DNA from: Anniella stebbinsi
Taxonomy: Eukaryota > Chordata > Lepidosauria > Squamata > Anniellidae
Assembly (NCBI GenBank): GCA_029215795.1
Contig: JARDYH010000007.1
Location: 81,665,763 to 81,729,762 of the forward strand
Direction: 5' to 3'
Length of the DNA: 64,000 bases
Position numbers and translations under genes: made by a program. The notes beneath the pieces were generated by a model. The model did no database searches, was not told where the DNA came from, and saw only the letters and a list, made by a program, of their open reading frames with translations. How positions within the stretch are numbered: position 1 is the stretch's first letter; the number at the start of each line of letters is the position of its first letter. Positions 51,781-61,559 of this stretch are shown here, one piece after another.

Positions 51781-52040
51781 GCCCTCCTGACACAGAGAGA
51801 ACAACTCCGGCCGGCTGCTGCTGGTGGGTCTTGGCAGCCTCTGGAAACTGATGCAATCAGCCGTGATTAACAGTGGGGAGAGGCCTGGTTTGACAGCACT
51901 CCCCCACCTGTGTTTGCCATTGTGTTCCTGTTAGCTGTTTGCAGGTGTTTGCTGGCGCCAGGCTGTCTGAGCTCCCAGTCTCCGCTCCTTCCCCCGCCCC
52001 TCCCTGCCTGCTGATCTCTGCCTCTCCATTTCCAAGTCCA
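51780..52040. promoter_or_regulatory. Candidate distal enhancer containing BMP response element 5
   Basis: A repeat-free stretch with GATGCAATCAGCC and GTGATTAACAG (homeodomain-like) near 51851-51872, CACCTG at 51905-51910, GCAGGTG at 51941-51947 (E-box-like), and the SMAD site at 51953-51969. It is about 21.6 kb past the ID3 poly(A) signal. Confidence 0.45.
51953..51969 (+). promoter_or_regulatory. BMP response element, copy 5
   Basis: TGGCGCCAGGCTGTCTG is identical to copy 2, and the identity extends two bases upstream (GC). It is a perfect GGCGCC-N5-GTCT. Confidence 0.65.
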
Positions 52041-52047
52041 TTCAATG

Positions 52048-52048
<1 letters not shown>

Positions 52049-52087
<39 letters not shown>
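52049..52087 (+). repeat. (CT)n microsatellite
   Basis: About nineteen CT units followed by a C-run. Confidence 0.95.
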
Positions 52088-52089
<2 letters not shown>

Positions 52090-52880
52090 CCCCCCAACAA
52101 AAAGGCCGAGCGAGGCAACTCCCCGCTACACCCCCAACTCCCCCCTTCTCTGTCTCTCTAGCACTTAGTAGCTTCGTTCCAAAGGCCATCAATGACTCTT
52201 GAAACACAAAATCCTTAGCAAATTCCTGCCTCTTTTGGTATTTGATTTCTCTGCAAGGTTTTTTTGTTTGTTTGTTTTGGTTTTTTTGAGGGGGGGGGTG
52301 CAGAGGCGTCTTCCCTTTGGTCCTCCCCCCCTTCCCTGTTTATATCATTCTCTCTCTCGATCGGGCAAAACGAACTTTTTGTGAACGTGAAATAATTGAA
52401 AGAATCTCATTTCCTTCCCCCCCCCCCACCAAAACAGTCTACATCCCACCCTTTTCCCTCTTCCTTTTCCCTTCCCATCAAATCTTTAGAGAGGAAGGGG
52501 GTGGGGGATCCAGTTTCCACGTGCATCAGGATCTGTTTAATCGCTCTTTAAAGGTTGCTGGAAGGGTTAGAAGGGGTGGGGGTGGGGTGGAGATGTGACT
52601 GAGCCCAGCCCTTAAGTGATTTTAAATCATTTCCAAGAAAATCGAAAGGGGGGATGAATGTAAAACAGTGTTGCTAATATGGTTCCCCCCCTCTTCTTGG
52701 CAGGGATGCTGTGCCTTTAACAGCTGTAAAAGCGAACTTCCAAGACATAAGTGGCCTCTCTCCCCCCCCCCCCCCGACATCATCTCCACGTACTGCGTGG
52801 GGGGGCACTTATTAAGACTCTTGCTTGAAGGGGGGGGAGGAATGGCAACCCTTATCGAACAGAAACGTTGAAGTATAGTG
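52090..52880. other. Low-repeat sequence with many homopolymers
   Basis: C- and G-runs near 52290, 52418, 52762 and 52833. No recognised repeats or gene. May extend the regulatory island upstream of it. Confidence 0.35.
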
Positions 52881-52884
52881 ATTA

Positions 52885-53012
52885 GAACAGGGGGTAGGCA
52901 CCCTGATGTCCTGCAGATATTTAGGACTACAAGTCCCATCAGCCCTAGCCAGCATGGCAAACGGTTAGGAGTTATTGGACTTGTAATCCAAAATATCTGG
53001 AAGATGCCAGAT
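52885..53012. mobile_element. ACTACAACTCCC foldback repeat
   Basis: GTAGGCACCCTGATGTCCTG, GGACTACAAGTCCCATCAGC and the mirrored GGACTTGTAATCCAAAATAT. Confidence 0.7.
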
Positions 53013-53019
53013 TCCCACT

Positions 53020-53240
53020 GGGTTAGAGGGTTAGACATGGAATGCAGAGACTTGGGTTCAAACCTTCCATCGGGCCAGAAAACACACTGGGTGATGTCCA
53101 GCCGTCACTTTCTCTCAGTTGAATCCACTTCTTAGGGCTCTTGGATGGATTGAGGGGGGAGGGGGGGAGAGTCCTAATCACATAAAGTCCCCAGGAGTTC
53201 CTTAGAGGAAAGGTGGGATAGAACTGTCAGTAATAAAAAG
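53020..53240 (+). mobile_element. tRNA-derived SINE B, plus strand
   Basis: GTTAGAGGGTTAGACATGG, CTTGGGTTCAAACCTTCC (B box), then CACACTGGGTGATGTCCAG and a GGAAAGGTGGGATAGAACTG end. Confidence 0.6.
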
Positions 53241-53514
53241 AAAAACATCTTTATCCCTAACTGTCAACAGTCTGTCAAATACAAAAAATAGAAATAAAAA
53301 AAACTTTCCTGTCCAGAAGATACTGGGCCTCTGGAGGGAGAGAGGATATCCTTGCGTTTGAACTGGGTGGAATTCCGGGGGGGGGGGCAGATGTGCCCAG
53401 TCTTCCTAATTATTATTGTGGAGTCTTAAATTCAAACTTTTACTTGTGTTAACCTAACAGAAAATAATAGAAATCTTTAGAAAATTTTATTTTATTAATG
53501 TATTCCATCTGTAA

Positions 53515-53545
53515 AATTATTATTATTATTATTATTATTATTGCT
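53515..53545 (+). repeat. (ATT)n microsatellite
   Basis: About nine ATT units. Confidence 0.9.
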
Positions 53546-53644
53546 ATTATTGCCTGTCTTCAAAAGACAGGCTAGAAAAATGTACTTTGATGCTTAATTC
53601 CTCAGTAATATGCTAGGTATTTTGCATGCTATATGTTTTGTGAC

Positions 53645-53790
53645 TTGGAGCCTATCTACACATGCAAGACAAAACACTTTGAAAACGTTTTGAAAACTGT
53701 ATATGGAGTGTGTCCTGGGCCCCAACAGTTCTCAAAACGGTTATAAACCGTTTTAAACTGTTTTAGAGCGGTAGTGTAGATAGGCTCTTG
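53645..53790. mobile_element. 140-bp palindromic MITE M
   Basis: GAGCCTATCTACAC (53648) and GTGTAGATAGGCTC (ending 53787) are perfect inverted ends, and TTG flanks both sides. AAAACGTTTTGAAAAC and AAACGGTTATAAACCG lie inside. Confidence 0.75.
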
Positions 53791-54960
53791 ATGTATAATC
53801 TGTGGGTGAGATCGTGTGCTTGAGTCATTGGATCTGGTTGTTTTAAACTTCGGTCCACTTCAGTTACATCTAAAGTGAGTTGCAATGGTAGCAGGAAGTC
53901 TGATATTGATTGATTGACTGATTGAAAATCAGTAAGAAATGGTTGGCAACAACTTAAAAGAATAAACTGGGAAATGTCATAATAATTTAGGATGTAATGA
54001 GACATTAGAGCAGGGTTATGTGTGGACACTAAATGGTCCTCTCACCCACACCATATTTCCCATCTCAGCCTTTCATTGTACCACACACACACACACCCCG
54101 GGCAGCTGCCACACACATACTCCAACCTGGGATTTTCCCTATGCAAAGCATGGGCCTGTACTACTTCCGGTCCCTCCCCTTGATGGTCTTGTTTAGGTTG
54201 GAAATATGGAAGATCAAGCAATCAATTCATCAAGGGGTGCAGAACTTGAGGCCTGGGGTTCCAATCCTGCCCTCTGAGGTTGCACAGATGGTCACACCTT
54301 TTTTCGATGGCTCCATCCCATTTCAAGCCCATTCGGTTCCCCAGTTGAATCAGGCTCTATATACCCCTGGATCAAGTGGGGGCTGGTGCTCATCGGGGCT
54401 GGTGGGGCGGAGGGTAGGGCAGGAACTTGATATTCTGCTGAGATTGTCGGAGCAGGGCAGGCGAAGGTCATGCGTGCAATCGGCCGATGCATACCATGCA
54501 TCGGAGCAAATGGATGGTGGTGGTGGTACCACAGTGAGTGGGGGAGATGCAAAGGGTCACCGCCCCATTTGTCCCAATTATAGATCTGCCTCTGCCCCAT
54601 ATTAACCTCTACTTTCTTCCTCTTGAAGTTTGAAACAGCATAATGAAGAAATATCCTCTGGCCCGTGCGACAAACCGCTGCATGCGATTGTGGTGTGCAG
54701 ACACCTACCACGGCAGGGAGCCATTTAAAACACCTTCTTCGGGGCTTCTGTTTTAGGACATGCCACAGCTTGAGCCTTCAGGCGGCGGTGTGGATTGACC
54801 TAATCTGAGCAAGACCAGATTTGGGAACAAGGGTCCAGGTAGCATAAGAAGAACGCTGGCTCTTGTGTAGGGCATCCACCAGACAATCCTTTCCCCCACT
54901 ACTTCAGTTCCACACACACACAAATTCCCTACATTCCCACCAAACTGCAGATATCTCAGA
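53791..54960. other. Intergenic, unassigned
   Basis: (CA)n near 54081-54094. The 190-codon frame at 54033-54605 and the antisense 139-codon frame show no domain. No gene is supported. Confidence 0.4.
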
Positions 54961-55305
54961 TACCTTCTGCTCTCCCTGGCTTTTTTTTTTTTTTAAATTG
55001 CCAGATGTTGACTGTCATTAGGAAATGGACACGATTTCCAAACACCTTCAAAACAGTCAGCTCTAATCTTATCTTAATAGAGACCTGTAGCAGACAGAAA
55101 CACACACACACACACACACACACACAAAACTCCATTAAGGACCATGCCTTATGAAATGGAAACTTCCGTTCATTTCCTCTAAAGCATGGATGGACAAATT
55201 GTTTGATGCGGAAAAGACAAACAGGACTAAGTGAGCTACGTGGAATTGGCATGTTTGGAACCAATGTAATTCAAGGCACAATTTTACGCATGTTTAGAAA
55301 GAAGA
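54961..55305. other. Intergenic with (CA)n microsatellite
   Basis: A T-run near 54981-54995 and (CA)n at 55099-55127. No gene. Confidence 0.5.
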
Positions 55306-55402
55306 AGGAAAAAGTCCTACAACTCCCAGCATCTCCCAGCTAACATTGCTGTCTAGAAGTTGTAGGATTTTTTTCTGCCTAAATATGTGTAGGATTGCAA
55401 GT
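55306..55402. mobile_element. MITE E, diverged palindrome
   Basis: GTCCTACAACTCCCAGCATC and the mirrored GAAGTTGTAGGA; then TATGTGTAGGATTGCAAG. Confidence 0.55.
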
Positions 55403-56040
55403 TAACATAGTTTGCATGGATTCGGCGCATTCTGACCTACAGCTGATGAACATGTTCCAGCTCATCTGTGCATCCGTTTCTCCCCTTTCTGTAGCCCTCC
55501 ACCCACCCACGGCATTCAAAATACAAACTTTCCTTAGGAAAAACCAGCAGCTCAGATCTTGATTTATGCCTAAGGCTCATTCAGCCATGGGAATCCTTTC
55601 TGAGAAATAAAAGAGGGTGGTTTCTTTTGTGTGTCTGTTTTTTTAAAGGAAACGAGAGGTCCAAATAGTTTTAGGAAACGGATTCGTCTGCATTAGGAAA
55701 TGTGATAAATCTCACCAGCTGAATCTCCCATCCTGCTGGGATGGCCCATTGCTGCAGAATCGCTAACCCCGAATGTTGAAAAACCTCCTGGGCCAAAACA
55801 AATGAGATGTGGAAGATCCGTGAGCAGGTCTCCCAAGTTTTTAAATTTGTTCATAAAGCAGCAATGGCAGGAGGAACAGGGTAGTCTTAGGCTTTATTTG
55901 GAACAGTGACAAAGGGATTAAAAAAAATAGAATACAATTCTACACATCTCTGCATATTTTCCTCAATGAGGTGAAGAGCAGCTGTGAGCGGCAATGTAGA
56001 TTGGGGAAACAGAAAGAGTGTGATGAAAAGGTTTCGCTCC
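55403..56040. other. Low-repeat sequence
   Basis: 55500-55870 has no recognised repeat. TCTCCCATCCTGCTGGGATGG near 55724 contains a small hairpin. No gene. A conservation check would be informative. Confidence 0.3.
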
Positions 56041-56042
56041 CA

Positions 56043-56290
56043 CCAAGGGCCGACCCAACCATTAGGCAGAATGAAGCAGTTGCCTCAGACGGCTGATGCT
56101 GAGAGGTGGCAGCAAGAAGGTTGTGGGGAGAATTGTATGCCATGCAGCCTGCCATCTGCCCCCTAGGCTGTTCTGCTGCCTTCAGATGTTGTGGAGGATG
56201 CTGTCCCATCACCCGTGTTGAAGAAAGCTTTGAATGCCAGTCCAGTCAGCGTTTGGACTGACATTCAGCGTTTGGACTGACTGAGAGGGC
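56043..56290 (+). mobile_element. Family F repeat, plus strand
   Basis: AAGGGCCGACCCAACCATTAG, GCAGTTGCCTCAGACGGC, GGTGGCAGCAAGAAGG and GATGCTGTCCCATCACCCG, with a short 3' end (TGACTGAGAGGGCGCCATC). Confidence 0.65.
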
Positions 56291-56368
56291 GCCATCTCAA
56301 AACACCTTGATCCAGCCTTGCTCCCACTTCCACCCCATCCTCAGCATTACTCCTCCGATGATATTCAG

Positions 56369-56838
56369 TAGGGGTGTGCACGGACCCCCCGGATCGGATC
56401 GGGACCCGGATCGGGACCTCCAATTTTGTCCCGGACCGGTTCGGACAAAATCGGAGGCCCCCCGGACCGGATCGAGTCCGATCCCGACCCAAAAATCGTA
56501 AATTTTTGGATCGGCCGCCATTTTTTTCCCCATAGACTTACATTGCAATGCAAGTCTATGAGGAAAAAATGGCGGCGGGTGGGTGAGGGGGGGCCTAACT
56601 CCCCCCCCCGGGGCCGTCCGCTGTGGACAGCCCCGGCAGGTAAGCCCCCTCCCCCGCGCTCCCTACCCCCCCTGGGGCCGCCCGCTTCCATCCGCTGGCG
56701 CCCGCAGGCGCCAGCGGATAGAAGCGGACGGCTCCGGGGGGGGGGGTAAGCCCCCTTCCCTGCCACTGCTTACCTTCTCGGCCCGTCCGCTCCCGTCCGG
56801 CACCGGCGGCTACTACCAGCGGGCTCCGCGGCCTACCT
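56369..56838. mobile_element. Element K relative (GGATCGGATCGGGACC), 3' end lost
   Basis: TAGGGGTGTGCACGGACC opens it, followed by overlapping CGGATCGGGACC units, a palindrome CATAGACTTACATTGC / GCAATGCAAGTCTATG, and GC-rich unit repeats (CCGCTGGCGCCCGCAGGCGC). The matching end is not found; a foldback MITE half follows directly. Confidence 0.6.
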
Positions 56839-57007
56839 TCTTTTGTATATGGTCACTCTAGTATAGTGCATGCTCCTTTAACTGTTGTGATGAAGCGGGA
56901 ATATCACCAGGAACTAATTGCATACAAATGACACTGGCTGAAATTCTCTTTTCTCTACAACTGTTAAAGTTACAGGAGCCCTGACCTGGATTTTATCTGG
57001 TCAGCCT
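56839..57007. mobile_element. Foldback MITE, right half (copy 5)
   Basis: It begins at the centre of the foldback (TTCTTTTGTATATGGTCACT) and runs to the outer end CTGGATTTTATCTGGTCAGC. The left half is absent. Confidence 0.75.
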
Positions 57008-57202
57008 AGTTAAAGTTGCAGGCACTATACTAGAGTGACCATATACAAAAGAAGGCAGGGCCCCTGCAACTTTAACTGTTGTGATGAAGAGGGAATTTCA
57101 CCAGGAACTAATTGCATACAAATGACACTGGCTGAAATTCCCTTTTCTCTACAACTGTTAAAGTTACATGAGCCCTGTCCTCCTTTTCATATGGTCAGCC
57201 TG
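57008..57202. mobile_element. Foldback MITE, partial copy 6 with the other end type
   Basis: It starts within the left arm (GTTAAAGTTGCAGGCACTAT), crosses the centre and ends TGTCCTCCTTTTCATATGGT with CAGCCT, the CATCTGAAAAG-type end. It abuts copy 5. Confidence 0.75.
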
Positions 57203-57363
57203 TGTTATGGCAAATTAGGACTGAATTTGCTCTGTGCCACTTTTATGTGCTGTGATTGTGGCTGATATAGTTTGTTATTCTTTGTATTGTGGGCTGATGT
57301 TTCTTCCAGTTCTCATTAGCCGCTTTTGGTCCATTTTTGATGGAGAAGGGCTGGATATAAATT

Positions 57364-57416
57364 ATTAAATGTCTGTCTGTGTGTGTATGTGTGTGTGTGT
57401 GTGTGTGTGTGTTTGT
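57364..57416 (+). repeat. (TG)n microsatellite
   Basis: TGTCTGTCTGTG leading into about fifteen TG units. Confidence 0.9.
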
Positions 57417-57419
57417 ATA

Positions 57420-57603
57420 CAAGTTCTGATGGCTGTGTGCTACTTCCAGTAGCAGAGGCAGCTGCTGGGGAACATGGGCAGGAGGGTGCTGTTGCACTCA
57501 TGTCCTACTTGTGAGTTCCTAGTCAACAGGTGGTTGGCCACCGTGTGAACTGAATGCTGGACTAGATGGACCCTTGATCTGATCCACCATGGTTCTTCTT
57601 ATG
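57420..57603 (+). mobile_element. CR1/L2-like LINE tail, plus strand
   Basis: GATGGCTGTGTGCTACTTCC, GGGGAACATGGGCAGGAGGG, GCTGGACTAGATGGACCCTT and CACCATGGTTCTTCTTATG. Confidence 0.7.
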
Positions 57604-57673
57604 TGTATAGGGCAGTATCCATTGAACTGAACGGGCCTAGTTTATGTAGGAATACCATTGGATACTGCCCATA
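57603..57673. repeat. Palindromic repeat P
   Basis: GTGTATAGGGCAGTATCCATT is mirrored by GGATACTGCCCATATACAC around GGGCCTAGTTTATG. Confidence 0.65.
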
Positions 57674-58039
57674 TACACATCCATGGCAGCTGCCCAGTGC
57701 TGGTTTCAAAGCAGAGCCCAAGGCAATAATCAGCAGTGGGCCCTGGGATCCTGGCAGATGTCTAAGGATGCCCATCCTGGTGTCAGGATCTGGCTGCCAG
57801 ATTCCATTTTGGAGCGTTCAGTGCTGCATTGTATGGCATAAGTGTCATCATGCGGAGTCCCACATTGCTTTTCATGGGAAAGACTGTGAATGAAGACTTA
57901 GTTAGAATATAGTCTTGGCTAGTCAGAGAAGCAAGAGAGGCCATCGCTCACCAAAGCAGCTGCTGGAAATAATGCCACTGTGTTCTGTGAAACAGAGAAA
58001 TGACTCTCTTTAAGCTCTGGTTTGGACTGGTCATTGATT
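57674..58039. other. Intergenic, unassigned
   Basis: No gene or recurring family recognised. Confidence 0.4.
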
Positions 58040-58992
58040 GGTGGTGGTAGGGTGACCAGATTTTGGAACCCAAAATCCCGGTCCAAAATGGTCACCCAAA
58101 ACAGCCGCCCAAAGGGGGCATGCACCCCCAAAAAACAATATATATATATATATATATATATATTTAAAAGGCCACCCGCCATGTGAGATTTGAACCCCCC
58201 CGCCACTCCCGAAAAAACAAACCCCACCACCACCAAGCCACCCCCCCAAAAAACACAGCGAGGGGGGAGGGGGCTTACCTGCTGGGGCTGTCTGCTGCTG
58301 TCCACTGGTGCCCACGGGCGCCAGCGGACGGCAGCAAACGGTCCCAGCAGGTAAAAAGCGCGCCGCAGGAGGCGGGAGGGCTCCCCCACTTACCTGCCGG
58401 GGCAGCTGCTTCCCTCTGGTGCTCAAATCTACTGAGAAATAGGCTTCGCAGCCTGACCCTCAGTAGAACGCCGGGTGGTCATCACCCAGCGCGCTACTGA
58501 GGGACAGGCCGCGAAGCCTGTTTCTCAGTAGATTCGAGCACCGGAGGGAAGCGGCCGCCCCAGCAGGTAAGTGGGGGGGCCCTGCCGCCTCGCGCTCCTT
58601 ACCTGCAGGGGTGTCTGCTTCCCTCCAGTGCTCGAATCTACTTAGAAACAGGCTTCGCGGCCTGTCTCTCAGTAGCGTGCCAGGTGATGACGTCATCACC
58701 CAGCACGCAACTGAGGGACAGGCCACCAAGCCTGTTTCTCAGTAGATTCGAGCACTGGAGGGAAGCGGACGTCCCTGGCAGGTGGTGGCGGGGGGTCCCC
58801 CCACCAGAAACCCCACCACCAAACCCCCCCAAAACCCAGCCCGGACCTACTGGGTCTACCGCCGCTCTCCGCCGCCGCGTGACACCCTGCAGCCCCGGTT
58901 TGCCCCCGCCGCCCCCCGGTTGGCCCAGATCGCCCCAGGTTTCCCAGTTAGGACCGGCAGACCCCAGGCGATCTGGTCACCCTAGGTGGTGG
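58040..58992. mobile_element. 937-bp hAT-like element N with perfect 8-bp duplication
   Basis: The element is 58048-58984, ends TAGGGTGACCAGATTTTGG and CGATCTGGTCACCCTA. GGTGGTGG flanks both sides exactly. Inside are (AT)n at 58138-58163 and two related palindromes centred near 58485 and 58690 (CTACTGAGAAA ... TTTCTCAGTAG), each edged by GTGCTCGAATCTAC-type sequence. It is GC-rich and has no transposase frame. Confidence 0.8.
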
Positions 58993-59004
58993 GGACATTG
59001 GCCA

Positions 59005-59228
59005 CCATATTTTATATATCTATTTATTACACTGTTTCCCACCCACTTTCAGAGGAACGCAGGACAGCATCCATGGTTCCATCCCTCCATTTTATCCCCA
59101 CAACAACCCTACGAGGTGGGTTAGGCAACATGACCAGCCCAAGGGCACCGAGTCCATTTCAAGGCTGAAGGCAGATTTGAACGTGGGCCTTCCCCAACTC
59201 TACCCACTACACCATGCTGGCTCTTCCA
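59005..59228 (-). mobile_element. tRNA-derived SINE B, minus strand
   Basis: CCATTTTATCCCCACAACAA, CCTACGAGGTGGGTTAGGC, GATTTGAACGTGGGCC (B box in reverse), CTACCCACTACACCATGCTG (A-box region in reverse). Confidence 0.7.
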
Positions 59229-59484
59229 CCAGGGGCTGTTCCAAGCACCTAAGATGTGAATTATCCACATTGATTGAGTTGGAAAACACAACAGCCTGGC
59301 AGGGTGTGTGCAAGATTTTTTTAAAACAGGCAGTCTCTGGTGTTATCTCCTCCAAAAGAATCACATGTTCTCCTGTGAACTTGGGGCATGAAACCAATCA
59401 TTTCTTTTTATGATTTAAAATCACAAAATCATAAAAAGCTTCCAAGGCAGTTTACAAAAGACATGATGATACAGACAAATGCAA
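59229..59484. other. Intergenic
   Basis: A small inverted pair TTTTTATGATTT / AAATCATAAAAA near 59404-59437 and a GGGCGG-block-like GGCAGTTTACAAAAG. Confidence 0.4.
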
Positions 59485-59622
59485 TCAGGGATGGAGAATG
59501 TGTGGGCCTTCAGATGTTGTTGGAATGCAAGTCCCATCATCCCCCACCATGGGCCATGCTCTCTGAGGCTGATGGGAATTGCAGTCCCACAATATCTGGA
59601 AGGCCACCCAATCCCCACTCCT
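59485..59622. mobile_element. ACTACAACTCCC foldback repeat
   Basis: GGAGAATGTGTGGGCCTTC, GGAATGCAAGTCCCATCATC, mirrored by GATGGGAATTGCAGTCCCAC and GGAAGGCCACCCAATCCCC. Confidence 0.7.
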
Positions 59623-60454
59623 TGGAATGCACAGATAACATAAAAGATATAACAGCCTGCAAAGCCAATATATTATGCTGCCCATGTTGCTGACACGCTG
59701 GTGTCCTCTGGCATGCAATGGAATCTTGCACGTTGTCCAATCCAGCCTCATTCAGCCAGTCATCCGGTCTTGGATCCCCATAAGCTGAGGCTTTAGTCGT
59801 TATTTCACCAGGCGTGTTATGTGCTCAAAAAGCCAAATTGGCACTGCACTGAGGGATGGGCGCAGACCTCTGGAATATTGCCTTGATCTGTAAGTTGCTC
59901 ACGTTGTCTGTGCAACTTCCAGATCAGTCCTGGAAGTGTGTCTTGCCACGTGTACTGGTTGCAAACTCTGGCTCAGATAAAGAGCTTTGTAGGGACTAAC
60001 CCCAAGGAGTAACTTACGGGTGTAACTTCCTCCTTTTGAAAAGCTAAAAGGTCACCCCAATATGAAATTAGCACATTCAAATTCAGCATTTGGGGGGGGG
60101 GGGTGGAGTAGGTGTGCATCTTGCTTTTTGATTTTCCCACCAGGACATGCAAATATCTAATGTCAAACTTGTTATTTGAATAGCATCACTGAAATTGAAA
60201 GTTGCTGCTAGCTACATTCCATGACTAAACCCTCCCCTTGATTTTGGTGCTGGATTTTGCCAAAGACAGATGTAAATTCAGGAGACAGCACTTTGCAAGG
60301 TTTGCATTCCGACTTTGAATTGGTGCTGTCCATCTCTTTTTCTTCCTTCCTTACTGGATTTCACCAAAATATCCCCACACATTCTAAGTATGAGCTTTGA
60401 GTTCTGGATTATGAACTTGGATGAAAATATGTAGATAGGAATTTGAAACAATTT
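59623..60454. other. Intergenic, unassigned
   Basis: A G-run near 60091-60102. No gene. Confidence 0.4.
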
Positions 60455-60632
60455 CCAGAAGGGTAGCTGTGTTAGCCTACTGCAGCAAAAGACTGTGTTA
60501 GCCTGAAAAACTAACAATTTTATTCTGGCATTGGCTTTCAAGGACTACAGTATACTGTACTTCACCAGAACTTTAAGCCAGAATAAATTTGTTAGTTTTT
60601 AAGGTGCCACAATATTTTTTGAGGAATTTAAA
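60455..60632. mobile_element. Penelope-like element end
   Basis: GGGTAGCTGTGTTAGCCTAC, AACTAACAATTTTATTCTGG, GCCAGAATAAATTTGTTAG and AAGGTGCCACAATATTTTTT. The mirrored TAACAATTTTATTCTGGC / GCCAGAATAAATTTGTTA is the diagnostic part. Confidence 0.55.
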
Positions 60633-60795
60633 AAGAACTTTTGGGGGGGGGGGTCTGGGGGCGATGTGACATTTTGAGCTGGGATTTGAAATTCGTATTC
60701 AAATCTGAATAGGAACATTCAGTGGTTTTTATTTGTATGGCTTTCATTTCAACTCCCACCTTTTCCTTGGCACTGCAGAGCAGACCAAAGTAGAA

Positions 60796-61085
60796 CCATA
60801 GAATCATAGAACAGTAGAGTTGGAAGGGGCCTACAAGGCCATCGAGTCAACCCCCCTGCTCAGTGCAGGAATCCACCTTAAAGCATACCTGACAGGTAGC
60901 TGTCCAGCTGCATCTTGAATGCCTCTCGTGTGGGAGAGCCTCACTAGTTCGTTGGTTCCATTGTCGTACTGCTCTAACAGGGGATTTTTCCTAATATCCA
61001 GCCAGGATCTGGCTTCCTGTAACTTGAGCCCATTATTCCGTGTCCTGCACTCTGGGATGATAGGGAAGAGAACCTGGCTGTATGG
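60796..61085 (-). mobile_element. CR1 LINE 3' region, minus strand
   Basis: CATAGAATCATAGAACAGTAG, TTGGAAGGGGCCTACAAGGC, GTCCAGCTGCATCTTGAATG, TGGCTTCCTGTAACTTGAGC and CCGTGTCCTGCACTCTGGG are the reverse of the plus-strand copy at 62400-62938. Confidence 0.8.
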
Positions 61086-61555
61086 ATTTTGTTAAATCTA
61101 TTCAGTCTGTGATTCCCTAATTGCTGGGCATCTTTTGCTCCGTCAGCTACTCATTGACAGATCCTGATCCCCTCCCCTTTTGGAACAGTACATCAAATGT
61201 CCATCATAATTTATGGAACTTTTAGTGGCATGTAACATTTTGCATGTTTTTCTTAGTTCAGTATGCAATCAGTGAGCAGAACACACACACAAAGGATTAT
61301 TACACAGCAGGACGAGAGATCAGAGATGTATCAACGTTGTGCTGTTTTAAAATGGCATATATATTAGCATCTTTCCCAGCAACTTTTGTATTTTTGTACA
61401 ACTAAATTTGTGTACCATTCCAGCAAGTTAAAAAAAAAAAAGTCTGCAAGTCTGCAGAATCCACGAGACTGAGAAAAGATGGTCCGCTGTGGAATTTGCA
61501 GGTTGAATTAACAGAAATCCGAACTCATTTGAATCGGTTGCTGATTTCTCCAAAA
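61086..61555. other. Intergenic, unassigned
   Basis: No gene or recurring family recognised. Confidence 0.4.
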
Positions 61556-61559
61556 TCCC

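Noticed and set aside
53791..54711. Opposing frames of 190 and 139 codons
   Set aside because: They overlap antisense, have no domain and cross a (CA)n tract.
48980..57265. A near-identical peptide frame (YKRRQGPCNFNCCDEEGIS...) at 7081-7392, 48980-49174 and 57035-57265
   Set aside because: It is the translation of the foldback MITE, which recurs at each place. The frame is not extended by flanking sequence and starts and stops differ with the insertion site.
56695..58330. GGCGCC sites in elements K and N as SMAD sites
   Set aside because: None has GTCT at 5-base spacing, and they are part of transposon interiors.
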